Source of the DNA: Smittium mucronatum
Lineage: Eukaryota > Kickxellomycota > Harpellomycetes > Harpellales > Legeriomycetaceae
Length of the DNA stretch: 16,271 bases
Assembly (NCBI GenBank): GCA_001953115.1
Contig: LSSL01002133.1
Location: forward strand, 1 to 16,271
Direction: 5' to 3'
Shown here piece after piece: positions 1-11,519 of the stretch. The translations under genes and the position numbers were made by a program. The notes beneath the pieces are model-generated. The model searched no databases. It had not been told where the DNA came from and saw nothing but the letters and a program-made list of their open reading frames with translations. Numbering within the stretch: position 1 is the first letter of the stretch; every line of letters starts with the position of its first letter.

Positions 1-113
1 TTTTTAATTAAATCAGCAATCCATGTCTTTGAATTTTTCCATTTGTGAAATGCTCGCTCACGGGCCACGCTGGTGCTAAGGGGAGCAAAAGAGATGTATA
101 TTAGTTCGATGTT
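1..113 (-). other. Possible partial coding exon or mobile-element fragment running off the left edge
   Basis: On the minus strand a frame stays open from just after a TGA (116-114) to the edge. It reads a natural-looking stretch containing TSVARERAFHKWKNSKTWI, with clearly higher GC than the flanking DNA. A classic 3' splice-site sequence (TTTTGCTCCCCTTAG, ending at 76) sits inside it, so a real exon could begin at 75. It lies only about 170 bp beyond the Laa1-like stop codon, leaving little room for an upstream exon, so a decayed or 5'-truncated transposon frame is equally possible. I do not recognise the family. Confidence 0.35.
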
Positions 114-221
114 TCAACATAAATGATAAAATTATTTTCTGAGTTTCGTTAAAAATACTTAAAAAATGCAATTTTTTTATATTTTATGGAAATACTGCAA
201 TAAAAGAAAATTTGTATGATT

Positions 222-227
222 TTTATT
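222..227 (-). terminator. Candidate polyadenylation signal of the Laa1-like gene
   Basis: Minus-strand AATAAA lies about 58 nt beyond the stop codon in a very AT-rich 3' region. The position is suitable, but AATAAA is common by chance in such sequence and no cleavage site can be assigned. Confidence 0.3.
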
Positions 228-284
228 ATCATAAAAATATTAAATATGAATTTATAAAATAAAAAATAGAAAATATTTGTAATA

Positions 285-3200
285 TTACGAGTAAGCACCT
301 CTAAGAACATTTTCCATAATTTTCCGCATAGTTAATTCATTGGTATTTGACTTGGCATTGCTCTCAAAGTCTTGTTCGTTATTAACTATCTCTTTCACTA
401 ATGCTTTAAAATTGTTTTTGTTAGAGACAGCTATTCTTAAAACAAATTCAGAAAACACTGAAATGATTCGTCTGGGGTTAGATAATTTATCATCAATTGA
501 GCCCGGATGATGATTTTTGGGTGTATTGTATGAAATCACGTTTACAGAATGCTTCAAAATGGATAAATAGCTGGCAACCAATAGCATAGTGAAATGATAA
601 TTCTTAAACTTTAATGAGGTTTGAGCTATTTTATTCAAAATTTTGTCGATCAGCTGAAAAATAATTAAGTTTTGTTCTCCAATGGTGAACCCGTGGCATG
701 ATGATTTTTTTCCAATTGTTTGAAAAGACAAATTGATTAATAACTCGAGCAATGGCGTGAATATTTGGTCTTCAAGTAAGATTTTGTAATTTTCATATTC
801 AGTATTTTCTTGAGAATAGACAGAACTAGAAACCAAAAGAAATATGGTTTCAAGACCCATCACATTGCATATGGTAACTTTAGCTATGTTCATCTCTTTA
901 AGATTATTTAATATTTGAGGGATTAAATAAGATAATAAGGATTCACGCTGAAAACATAGTTGGTTATCGTGAGTCTTAGATAATAAGTAATTATTTTCAG
1001 AAATCAAGTTATCGTTGACAACAACACTGCAAACCATCCACCAAAACCTGGATACTGTAACATGGGAGATATTATTACTGTCGTATTTGAGACTATCTTC
1101 TAAATTACTAATTGAACGCGAAAACAGATGGCTAAATATTAATGAAAAATCGAATTGATCATGAATTATATTGAGTTTAGCCGAGTCATCTGAATTGAAT
1201 AAAAAATTCATCTGTAGACCCACTACTTTAAATAAAATTCCGCACAGTCTGATAAATAAAGGTTGATAATATGAGTGAAAATATGAACTGAATTCAACGA
1301 TTAAATTTTTCGACGATAATCCAGGGCTGTATGTTTGAACTTTGGTATCAGAAAAAACATTATATATACTTGAATAAGACCCTGAGAATGAAAAGAATAA
1401 CTCAAGTAAAATATTTACTAAATACTCCGCACTTCCAATCAAAATTTTAGAATTTTCAGATTTACACATAAGTAAAATTGAATCCGTTATGTCCATAATA
1501 AAATTCAACGAACGAAAATATATTTTAGAGTGAATTTCTTGGGAATCTAAAATTGCACTGGGGATATTGTGACTTTCAGCCAAATTTTTTGTAGGCAGGC
1601 TAAATTGGAGGATGTTAAGTGAAGATTTCAGGAGATTTAATAATTCAGGACTCCAAATGTTGAAAAAAAGATTATCTTGAGAAATTTCGAATATGTTTTC
1701 AACAGTAGGATGGTTTTGGTTAGAAAAGTGTTCCTTTTTTGTGAGTAAAAATTTATCATAATATGGTCCATCAACATTTATAGACATATCAGAATAATGA
1801 TTGTTAAAAATTAATAAAATAGCACTTCCGATTTCAAATGAAAAGAATGTTTCTTTACATTGAATCAATGATGAAGCAGTTGGGTTATAAGTAGACAAAG
1901 TAGGCGAGATTATGAAGTTTAATATCATTTTCACAAGAGAATCTCCATTGGTATTTTTAATATTTGAATTCAGAGAAGTATTAAACAAAGTATTGAATAT
2001 CCCAATTTTTGAACAGTTATCGATTAGAACGAGTAAAATGTGCAAACCCGATTCCATAGAATGTCTATATTTCGATATTTGAGACATAAGAAAAATGGTT
2101 TGACGGACATCGCGAATATTAGGTAAAGGAGAGGAGGAATAATGATTAAATAGATGATGATCTAAAAAGAGACTGGGTTGGGTTCGGGAAATAAATGAAT
2201 TAAAATCGAGTTCTAATGGAATTTCACTGCGAGAATCTTTGATATTATTATTCAAAAACAGCACAAGCAAAGTCAGAATCTGTGCAGAGGGATTGTAATT
2301 AGAATGGGAAAAATTGGAATTGAGATTTTTAGAAACGAAAGTAGATTTATTGGATCTTTCGAGATTTTTTAACAAGATATGGTGATGTTCAAACTGCTTT
2401 GAACTAAAGACGATAGTTCGTGAGTCATCCGAATTCAAGTAATTAGTCATATAATTAATAAAATTAGGATTATCGTGTGACCAAAAATTTAGATTTGATT
2501 CTTCAGAATTTTTAACAACAATTGAGCCAAAGTTGATTTTACACAAAGAAGAAAGTGACTCTAAATATGATGGGAACGATTTTAGGTAAAGATAATTGAG
2601 ATGGTAATACGCAAAGTAAAAATGTCGATGATCTTTAAAATTTTTTAAAGAGAAGTAAGGACCCGTAAGTGAACTTTGAATATATCCTTTATCATGGATA
2701 TTATTATTTATAGAAGCTACTTTGGATCGATATTGAATGGAGGTAAACAGATAAAGGACAGAATAATCGATAATTGAGTTCAAATATAATGCACTTAGCA
2801 AATAAGGAATTTCACTGACTCTACGTTTGACAATCATATACAACTCACGCTCCCAACTCGATTCGTTTTGGCTTTGAGAATTATCGAATTGGATAATGAA
2901 TTTGATAATCTTTGACCAAAAATTCAAAAGCCCTAAATCCAAAATAGAATCCAGTTGAGGCAGCGAATCAGAAACTAATCTTGAGTTATTTTTGTAAAAT
3001 TTATATGAAATGGGTACAGTAATTATATCTAATATCCTTTTTAGGGTCCTATTATCACTCACAATATTAGAAAATATACAATCTGAGATTAAATCAAGCC
3101 CAGACAAAATATAACTTATGGGCTCATCAGGAACCCCATAGAATCCTATAAGCCCCCGGCTGGCATCGGTAAAGTCACCAGAACCATCAGGTGAAAGCTT

Positions 3201-6200
3201 ACGAAGATTGGAGTCAATATTAAACTGGAATTCGTTCTCAAAGGAGGATATTAATGGGATAATCGAACTCTTTATTTGGGCCTCATAGAGCTCTAGTATT
3301 GGTGATATTTCTGACCTTGGTATTTCGTTATTAGGTTTGAAATTGTGTACTTTTTCAATGATTGCTATATCTGGTGAATATTTAAACTGCTTGATAATTG
3401 CACTCATAAGATTGAATCCTGCTATAGGTAATTTTGATTTTGAGTTTGAAGGGGATTTGATAGACATATAGGCAACAGCTATAAGATCGTTGATAAGGTG
3501 GCTAAAGATATGAACGTTCCAATTTCTTTTTATAAGTAACTCATTATCATGGTTAGACCTATATTTATCACCAAATATAAAAAATTCGGTATTTTCTAAA
3601 ATCTTTATAATAAGCTTTACACAAAGCAATTTAGTAAAATTGTTTAGAGGATTAGATTTTTTCAAAGATTGGATAGATTGATCTCTAGGGATATCTGAGC
3701 TCAAAGGATCTTTTTTCAGATTAACCCCGTTATTTGGATCTAATACATGATCCAGCCAATATTTATCGCTTAAAAGATGTTTTTCGTCAGCTTCAGAAGC
3801 CCACTGACCATAATACAGATCTTTTCTAAAAAACCTGGTTGATCTATGTTGGTTTTTATCAATAAACACTGTAATTAATACTTGCAAAACATAGATCGTT
3901 TCTAGTACTTTTGGAATTTTTTCGATAACTTTTTCTGACTTTTCGTTTTGATTAAGATTGGCTTCATTAAATGAACGAATGAAGGCTTGAGATATATGAG
4001 GAGGCTCAAAACCATAAAGGAAATTTGCGAATGTGGATGTTTTAATTATTTCATCTTTTTCTTCGTTTAAGATATGGGATATAATAGTATTAGATAGCAA
4101 ATCAATGTTCGCAGCAAGAGTTTTGAAATTATGGTAAAGGTCTCCTTTATCAGATGATGAACTATGTAACAGCAAAATTTCGTACAAAATATCAGTCCAA
4201 GACCAACCTAATATTACATACATGCTTGAAGAAAGAGTGAATCTATTTTGAACCCAAGACTTTGCTTCCTTGAAATTTAAGCTGTCATAATTAGAACTCT
4301 TACACGAATCTAAATCAGAATTATAGGACTCATAAAATGGGATTTTTTCTAGCATTCTACTTCCATATAATCTTATTAAAGATTCCATGGTGCTTGTAAC
4401 AAATATTTGAAGGTCAAGGATTCCTCCGATGATTGGAGAATCGTATAAACCATTTTTTGTGCTAGTGCATCTTAATATTGGCCTAACTTGGTTTAGAATA
4501 ATCTGGTCTAAACAAAAGTCATTATAAATCAAGGGATATTCTTTGGGATGGGAATCAGAAAAATCGTAGAAAAACATTTGGTATTGTTGTATCAATTGAA
4601 TGGATTCAAACAATACAAGGGATGTTCCATCGGGGTCACAAAAGGGGAAGGAGAAATCATGATCTAAGCTCAAATTTTTATTTTGTGAAGAATCTGGCCT
4701 GTTTCCAGAATTATCAAAATGGGATGTTTGAACATTAGTAACTGCATCAAAAGAAATTATATCTTCGTGATATCTCGAGTATCTTAATTTCTGAGCTAAG
4801 AAAAAAATTTTATAATTTGGAAAATCACTGGATAGAGTTAGTACCCTCTGGTCACAACTAAGAGAATTAGATAAAAACCTGAAATTAACATTAAATCCGA
4901 TTTCTACGCCAGATTTAAAAATCTCCCGCATAAAAGATATAGCTAGATTAAAAGTGTCTTCATAATGACGTATACTAGGACCCAAAGCAAGTATGAGGGC
5001 ATTAAGAACCCTTGCTAATGCCGATCTGGAATCAAAGCCATCTAAATCAGCTTCACAGCAAGATCTCGACCAATCAGTTTCTAATCCCATAGCTAGATTA
5101 GAAGAGCCTGATGTATTTATATTTGAATCTATATCATTATTGCCAAATTTATGGGTCATGCTGTTTGGATGTCTAAAGGCTGAATTATGTCCAATGGCGA
5201 CTATAGATGGGTTAGCATGTTCTCCAAAATTTTGAGTAGACTCACCTGGATTATTAATGCTTGGGAGTCTGTGTTGAATAATATTACTTTTTAATATCTT
5301 TTGAGATTCTTTAGACCCAGAGAACTGATCTCGAGTATTTTTTGGATAATTGATATCTTTAGAAGATTTTAAGGGAAGAGACATATCGACTTGAGGAAGC
5401 ATACATTCTCCAAGGAAGGGATATGAATGAGAATCGGACATAAATAATTTAACAATCATCCTTAAAGAATCTGGGCCAAACTTGGAAAACATGTATCCTG
5501 CACTTATTGCCGCCTCAGCCAAAGCACGTAAAGCCCACATGTGAATTAAAGGGTCTGGATCACTGGCTAAAGAATTTAACATGACTACAACTCTTTGCAA
5601 ATGGTATGAGGCGGCTATTGATCCAGCATGCACATATATCGACCCCAAAGCCAATGCTGTTCCTGAGCGAGCAAAGCGGTCTCGAGATCTTATAGCTTGG
5701 TGAGTTAAAAGCTCAATTAAAGGTGACAAATACTCAGTGGTACTTTCTGAACCAAGTGCTAATAATCCAATAATTTCGCTAGAAAGTAATCTGTGAGATG
5801 GAGAGGGGATCATGAGAGCAGATCGCGCAACATCACTCATGAATGAGGCAATTTTGATAGGAATAAGTCGAGGAAACATTTGAGCTTTAGAATTTGAAGG
5901 TGAGGGTGTATGCATTAATGAGATGGTTCTAGGGTCGTTATTTTTTTTGTTATTGTTTTCAGTTACAATCCGAAGAGCTGAAAACATAGCTGATAAATAG
6001 TTCGTTAAAATCGCAGCTTGTCGGTGTGAGTTATAGGGCAGTTTTTGCATCCTATTTAACATTTCTTGTAATAAATGTAGCTGAGCGCTTTCATCTAAAG
6101 AACTAAAGATTAAACCAAAGTATTGGATACTTATATCTACCAAAGAAGTATATTCACAAAATGAATCTTGGTTTGGTTTAATTTGAAAAGATATTGGAAG

Positions 6201-9200
6201 TAGAACCAGGTAATTAGGAGGATCAGGGCACCAATTTTTCCACTGGGAAAAATCGATAGAGGTAAAGTGATGATGATTGAAATCAACCCCAAAATTTAAT
6301 CCATGAGCCAATGGCAAATAAGAAAATTTTTCATGACCTGAACCAGCTACAATAGATGTATCTCTAACTAGAGACCAAAGAATACTAGTAACTCCAGTTT
6401 CGGATTCGTATCCCATACTACCCCCCTTAAAACCAGATAAATAGGACCACTGAGGTTTCAAAGGTTGAATAACACTGTTTATTGAGTGTGCAGTAAAGTT
6501 TTTTTTTTCATCAGACCAGTTTTGAATATAAGATGCTATTATTGAAGCGAACCTATAAGCCGAAACTTGCCGGGCCTGGTAAAAATCAATCTCATTGTTA
6601 GAGCCAGTTAATAAGTGAAGACAAAGCTTCAAGGTTGACGGAGCTAAAATTTCACTCAAATTAGATCCTAGAAGTTTTAAAGAAATAGAACTAGATATAA
6701 AATGATATCGGATATTTAGATGGGTGGTTCCCAGCGATGATGAATTAGGTAATAGCCTTTGGGGAAGACGAACGTCAACAAAATTTGCACCATGTAAATA
6801 CAACTCACTCCATTTTAAGCATTGATTCAAATCAAAATCAGATCTTTTAAACTCTGAATTTGGTTTAAAATAAAAACCGGAGTTATTTTCTAAAGAATCA
6901 AAAGATCCGGACAAAATCATACTTTCGCCATAAACAGCCCCTAAATCCAACCCCTTTTTAGGGGGAGGAGGGGTATCTAATAGATCCTCGGCGAAGTTCA
7001 AGCAATTTTTAATGCATTTTACAAGCATTTTAATCACGGAATCTTTAACATGGAAATTATTATTGAGCTCAGATTTAGAAGTGCATAACACGACAAGTGT
7101 CTTTAGAAAAGCTGATAGATGTAATAGAGATAACGATCTTGATTGTAAAAGATGAGCCCTTTCAGCCCACGGCATGGTACTATAAACATGGTAAAGAGTT
7201 GAATCGATTTCGATGTCCTCTAAAGAAAAAATTGAATTGCCACTTTTAGATTTTGTAAAAGAAGCAGAATTTTCCCCAATAAGTCTTTCTCGAGACATAG
7301 CCAATTTCCATAATAGTAACCAATCAGATTCTAATTTAGATTCGAACCATTCTAAACCAAAAATATTTGGAACAATAGAAAAAAAGCAAGATAATAGCGA
7401 CCAACCAATATTCATCTGCATGTTGCAAAAAGACATCCTTTTAATGTGTAAGAAAATTGCCTTCTTAGGGCTCTGGTGGTCTCGAATTAATTTGGATTTT
7501 CTAGATTTACGAGTAACAAAATGTGACTCATCTACAAATTGACTATTGTTTTGGGAATTTTGTTTATTTTTAGAGTCAATTGGAAGGCCTACATCGGAAT
7601 TTAAACCTAGTGGGTCAAAGCTAAAAACTTTGGAGGACGAGGATATTTTTTCGAACGAAGTATCATACTCTGGATTTTGGGGTTTTATGGAATGATTTGT
7701 ACTCAAATGTTGAGGATATCTTGGATTTTTTTCAACGTGGCAAATCTGTGGTTCGGATGAATTATAAACTTTTTTTAGAATTTTAACAGCCATTTCATAA
7801 ATCCATTCTAAAGACTCTAGTGGGGCGAATAATGGATTTTTGGCCAAACTATTTGAGATTATTATGGAAATACCTTGAGAAAACCCTAAACCACCCTTGA
7901 GCTCGTTTATTTCAGGTTGAAGAAATGATACAGCCGCCTGGTAGTGTTCAGAAGATATGCCCAAGTCGGCATTAGAGCTTGACTTTTTTTTAATGGCATA
8001 TTTGCTTTCTATATCGGAATCATTCAACTGTTCAAAGTACTGCAAATTAGAAGAGGCGTTAGACATTATAAGCTGTAGCTCAATATACATGAATTCGATT
8101 ACAGGAGCGATTAACTTTGGATTTTGGCACAAATAGCTTGAAATGCAAATTGACGAAGATAGTCTCACAGAATCAGAATTCGACTTCAATAGTTTGATCA
8201 AAACCTCACTCGATATTATAGAAGAATTCTTCAACGATCCAGGGTCGTTATTTAAATGTAGTTTGTGGTTTTGTGATGAATAGCTGTTACTTAAATAGCG
8301 ATCTCGACCAAAATAATTGTCACCTCTAGGCTTAAATAAAGGAAACATGTCCAATTCAAGGGCTTTTATACCAAGATCACCAATTAGGTTTTTCACTTCT
8401 TCGAGAACCACAACAAGACAAGATTCACCAAAATTATCGAATGTTGATTTTACATTGGAAAAGTCATTGAAGTTAGTTCCGTCCCATGAGTCTTGCATTC
8501 TACTCGAAAAAAGAGACCTATAGTCACCGTTTAATTCAGTTGATTCTGGGACTATTTCCAGGTTTTCGAATTTGAAATAGAAAGAGCCATCTATCCAGAA
8601 TTTTTTTAAGTATTTTAGAGCCTTAATCTTGCCATCTGGTGGAAGATTTTGAGAAATTGGTACCCTTAGTAACCATTTAACCATATTCTTCACGGCTATA
8701 TTAGTTGAATCTAATTCTAAATGATGTATGTTGGTATGAGGTTTGTTATTTTGAGAATCGAATTTACTATCTATCGAACCTAGATTCACGACGCATCTTC
8801 TTGGATTATAGATTTGGACTTGGGTAAAGCTTAACAAATCAATTATAATATGATTGACCAACACAGGGTAGTACTCCTCGATTAGAACAGGGCCCATTTT
8901 TTCGAAAAAAGACGAATAAATTTCAATGATAGCTGTTCTTTCTTCACGGGATGAGGAGTGCTTATTAAAAATATCGCTTAAATATCTGAGAGACCTGATC
9001 ATTGAATTTTGAAGATTCTTTAAATCTTGATCACCCATTATTTTTGAATCATCATCATCAGAAACTCTATGGAAATCCTCATTTTTAATATCTGATTCAT
9101 GCAAATTGATGGAGCCTGCAGGAAAGAAATCCGATACATTATCTCTGTAGACATCCAAGCTCATAGAATCCTCGTTAAAAACATCACTGTTAGAATTTAA

Positions 9201-10628
9201 GGAGGGCATCTCACCAACGGAAATTCCTTTAGAAATTTCTGGATTATCTTTTTTAAAGTGTTCTGAGTTTCTTCTTTCGCCAGATGATTGAGTATCTTTT
9301 CTTTCGTTTGGAAGAGGCTCCTTCGAAGACTGCTTTGGTGAACTAAATGATGAATTTCTACTTAATTTCTGAGTTACATTAGTATAATTAGTCTTAATGT
9401 TTTTAGGATTCTCTGAAAAGAGAACATGAAATTCTTTCGCAATTCCAGATTTTCCATTTTTGAAGAAATTGAAAGTAGAGAGCATCAAATCTGAAATCAA
9501 ATCGGCCAATTCTCTTCGGACGCGTACAACTTTCGTTGTGACCAATCTCATCAAAGTACTGGATAACAATTTATTTATTTCAGTGGATCTTATATCAGAA
9601 TGAAAGAAATTGGTACAAGCAGATAAATTTCTTATGACCTATAATATACCAATCGTTATAAGCCGCAAATTATGTATTGCGAATAATAAATGGAATACCT
9701 TAGCAGAAGAAAGAGAAAGCAAGGTGGTTTTGTGAGGAATTAAAGCTTTCGCACATTTGAAAATCTCAAATAGTATAGAATCGTCAATAGACTTCCCTCC
9801 ACCAAATATTATTCTTGAAAGAGCTCGCAAACCTTCGATTCTAACAATCATTGGCTTAAATAAAGAAATAATGAGCATAAATACTTCAAAATAAATAGAA
9901 ATGTAATACCTCATTGATAGATTTAGAAATTTTAACGATTATATCGGAGAAATCAGAAATGAAACTTAGAAGTCTAAGTCCAGCCAAACCACCTAGCATT
10001 TCAAATATTATTCCTAAAGAAGCTAGAGAGGAACTTCAGAAAAAAAAGGAAAGGAAAAAAATATTAATTTCATTTTAGGAAAAATATTAAAAAATAATGT
10101 GAATTACCACTTGAATTCCTTCTCCAATGCAGATCCTTTTGAAATAAAATAGGACTGTAGAAAATCTAAATAATTAGTTAAATCCCTTAAATCGTCCATC
10201 ATCAACAATCTAACTAATATTCTAGACCCAAGATTTCTCATATTTTTTGAGGGTTTTATTTTGAAGGAGCTTTTCATCAATGGGTTAAATTCGGCAGATC
10301 GAGACAACCAATTCTGTTTTCCTTGCGATGAATCGATCATTTTTTGAATACCATCAGATGAGAATAATATCCTAACAACTGTTCCAAACAATTCAGCCTT
10401 ATCCTCATTCGATTCAAACTATATAAAATCGATTATAATATATGCAATAATAAATATAAAGAACATTTAAAAAACATAATAATAAATATGAATTCATACT
10501 TTTATGGAATTTTTAAGATAAGCATCTAGGGTAGATAGGTACTCGAAGGCAAATATTTCCTGTTCTCCTTGGGTCTTCAAGCCATTATAAAGTGTAAAGT
10601 TGAACCTTATTGTAAAAGGAATCGACAT
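285..10628 (-). CDS. LAA1: Laa1/HEATR5-family HEAT-repeat protein, AP-1 clathrin-adaptor accessory factor (5 exons)
   Basis: Coding exons, 5' to 3': 10628-10500, 10418-10108, 10033-9910, 9854-9699, 9638-285 (stop codon 287-285). Together they give about 3357 residues. The ATG at 10628 is chosen because an in-frame TAG lies directly before it and because exon 1 encodes IFAFEYLSTLDAYLKN, like the conserved N-terminus of this family (FxFEWLxxLDxxL in HEATR5B). Visible domains: N-terminal helical repeats (about 1-295, with LASLGIIFEMLGG and MIVRIEGLRALSRIIFGG); a disordered Ser/Asn/Asp insert (about 298-453); a helical block ending in RRCVV (~518); another insert (about 875-965); a PPPP run (~1128); and the family's best block at about 1527-1640, including RSRDRFARSGTALALGSIY and IHMWALRALAEAAISAG. 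After an insert at about 1657-1760 comes RVLNALILALGPSI (~1783), matching the family's xxLGPEL motif. The C-terminus MRKIMENVLRGAY fits fungal homologues. Known family role: Laa1/HEATR5 binds AP-1 and supports trans-Golgi-endosome traffic. Family members are usually about 2000-2100 aa, so this one is unusually long. Further in-frame introns in exon 5 cannot be excluded. Confidence 0.85.
9639..9698 (-). other. Spliceosomal intron 4 (60 nt, phase 0)
   Basis: Donor GTATTC follows GCTAAG at 9699; acceptor ATTATAG ends at 9639. The length is a multiple of three and the only in-frame stop is the TAG that forms the acceptor itself, so retention would end the protein there. Splicing joins ...SLSSAK to VIRNLSACTNFFHS. 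TATAAC about 20 nt before the acceptor could be the branch site. Confidence 0.78.
9855..9909 (-). other. Spliceosomal intron 3 (55 nt, phase 0)
   Basis: Donor GTATTA follows AATGAG at 9910; acceptor TTTAAG ends at 9855. Splicing joins ...KISKSINE to PMIVRIEGLRAL. The length is not a multiple of three, so retention would shift the frame. GCTCATT is a possible branch region. Confidence 0.78.
10034..10107 (-). other. Spliceosomal intron 2 (74 nt, phase 2)
   Basis: Donor GTAATT follows ...TTCAAGTG; acceptor is CTGAAG after a long pyrimidine tract rich in T and C. Two other AGs just downstream (CTCTAG, TTTAG) would break the frame. Only CTGAAG gives the continuous peptide ...EKEFKCSSLASLGIIF, which suits the HEAT-repeat pattern. 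A CCTAAAAT stretch about 40 nt before the acceptor is a possible branch site. Confidence 0.8.
10419..10499 (-). other. Spliceosomal intron 1 of the Laa1-like gene (81 nt, phase 0)
   Basis: Donor GTATGA follows AAA at 10500; acceptor TATATAG ends at 10419. The intron is strongly AT-rich and stops the reading frame. Removing it joins ...LKNSIK to FESNEDKAELFG... in frame. The acceptor is preceded by a T/A-rich stretch rather than a clean pyrimidine tract. Confidence 0.8.
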
Positions 10629-11158
10629 CTAATCTTTTCTGTATTTGGAAAATACACTTAATGTTACTTCCAAAGTTCGTTCGAATGTAATTAGTGAACA
10701 ATAACAACAGTGTTAAAGATCCTCTTATTTAAATAATCTCTTTACAAAAAATAAAGCCCATATTAGTATCTTTCAAGAGTGGTGACTATACACGGCAAAA
10801 CTCATATAGCCAATAGCTGATATTTTTTAATATATGGGATATTCTTAATGAAGAATGATCTCTACCTCTGCCCTCTTTTACTGGACTATTTATTGATTAA
10901 ATTTACCCAATAAAATGTTTTAGTTCTCAGCTACACTTAACTAACAAAATTTCTTGAATCTTCGACTTTCAAGAGTCTTAATTAGGAATTTGGATGGTGT
11001 TTAGTAAAGCTCTTTTTTGCAACCAATCTAAAATTTTGAATTAAAAATAAAGATTTTTTTTTGTATCACGGAATTTTATTGTAAGATAAAGTCATTAAAA
11101 ACTATGCTAAAAAAATATGTAAAAAAGAAAAAGAAGTATAGAAGTATAGAAAAAACTA
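10629..11158. other. Upstream intergenic region of the Laa1-like gene; no gene seen
   Basis: No open frame or RNA gene is recognisable. A CCAAT sequence occurs near 10810 (plus strand). A 7-bp stem-loop (TCTTGAA/TTCAAGA) lies at 10952-10974. CTTTCAAGAGT occurs twice, at 10770 and 10966. None is strong enough to call a regulatory site. The 5' UTR and promoter of the minus-strand gene should be here. Confidence 0.5.
10726..10735 (-). promoter_or_regulatory. Weak TATA-like element upstream of the Laa1-like gene
   Basis: The palindromic TATTTAAATA lies about 100 bp upstream of the proposed start codon. This is a reasonable core-promoter distance, but the region is AT-rich and no other promoter signal supports it. 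Confidence 0.2.
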
Positions 11159-11519
11159 TTATCCTAAATACAATAAGCTCCTCCACCGGTCTACTGGCTG
11201 CGTACCTACCAGAAAAGGGTACAATCTACCAACCGAAAGCCCCCCCCTGGCATTAATTCAAGTAGGTGTATAACTGAGGTTACATGCAGTCAAGAATTCA
11301 GCTCCTTGTCAATGAAAAATAGGTCGTTGAAGCTATTAAGTTCCTAATCAGAGCTTACTTCTAACAGGATTAATAAAATTAGGATCCTACCCAAACATGG
11401 GTTTGATCATCATGGTTCTCCTACAAATAGATGAATTTGCTTTTGACATAATTTGGCACAACAAACTCTGGGGCTTTTTCCAAAGAAAAATAATCCACGA
11501 TAATTTCGCACACATATAT
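11159..11519 (-). pseudogene. Decayed LTR-retrotransposon (Ty3/gypsy-like) integrase core relic
   Basis: The minus strand of a less AT-rich island shows three blocks in integrase order. The first is EIIVDYFSLEKAPEFVVPN, like the VDYFSKxPE strand carrying the first catalytic Asp (codon at 11495-11493). The second is PIFH*QGAEFLTA, like xSDQGxxF, with a stop where the second Asp would be (11311-11309). The third is LYPFLVGTQPVDRWRSLL, like HPxTxGxVER, with Asp at the Glu position (11191-11189). Spacings are about 61 codons and then 40 codons, close to the D-x(~55-61)-D-x(~35)-E layout of these integrases. Blocks 2 and 3 share a frame; block 1 is in another. Several stops, the frameshift and an 8-G run show it is dead. 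No LTRs, protease or intact reverse transcriptase are visible nearby. The call rests on motif reading only. Confidence 0.5.

Noticed and set aside
4993..5235. 80-codon open frame on the plus strand
   Set aside because: It lies opposite the Laa1-like coding exon, at a disordered insert and the conserved GPSI block. It has no recognisable domain and is explained as an antisense shadow.
7213..7542. 109-codon open frame on the plus strand
   Set aside because: Antisense to the main exon, with no family resemblance. The minus-strand frame is clearly the real one.
8317..8523. 68-codon open frame on the plus strand
   Set aside because: Antisense to the Laa1-like exon; short and without motifs.
9639..9914. 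Stand-alone 91-residue protein on the minus strand
   Set aside because: It is exon 4 of the Laa1-like gene read through introns 3 and 4. The stop is the TAG of the intron 4 acceptor.
10104..10391. Stand-alone 95-residue protein on the minus strand
   Set aside because: It is most of exon 2 of the Laa1-like gene, ending just inside intron 2. The frame continues upstream to 10418.
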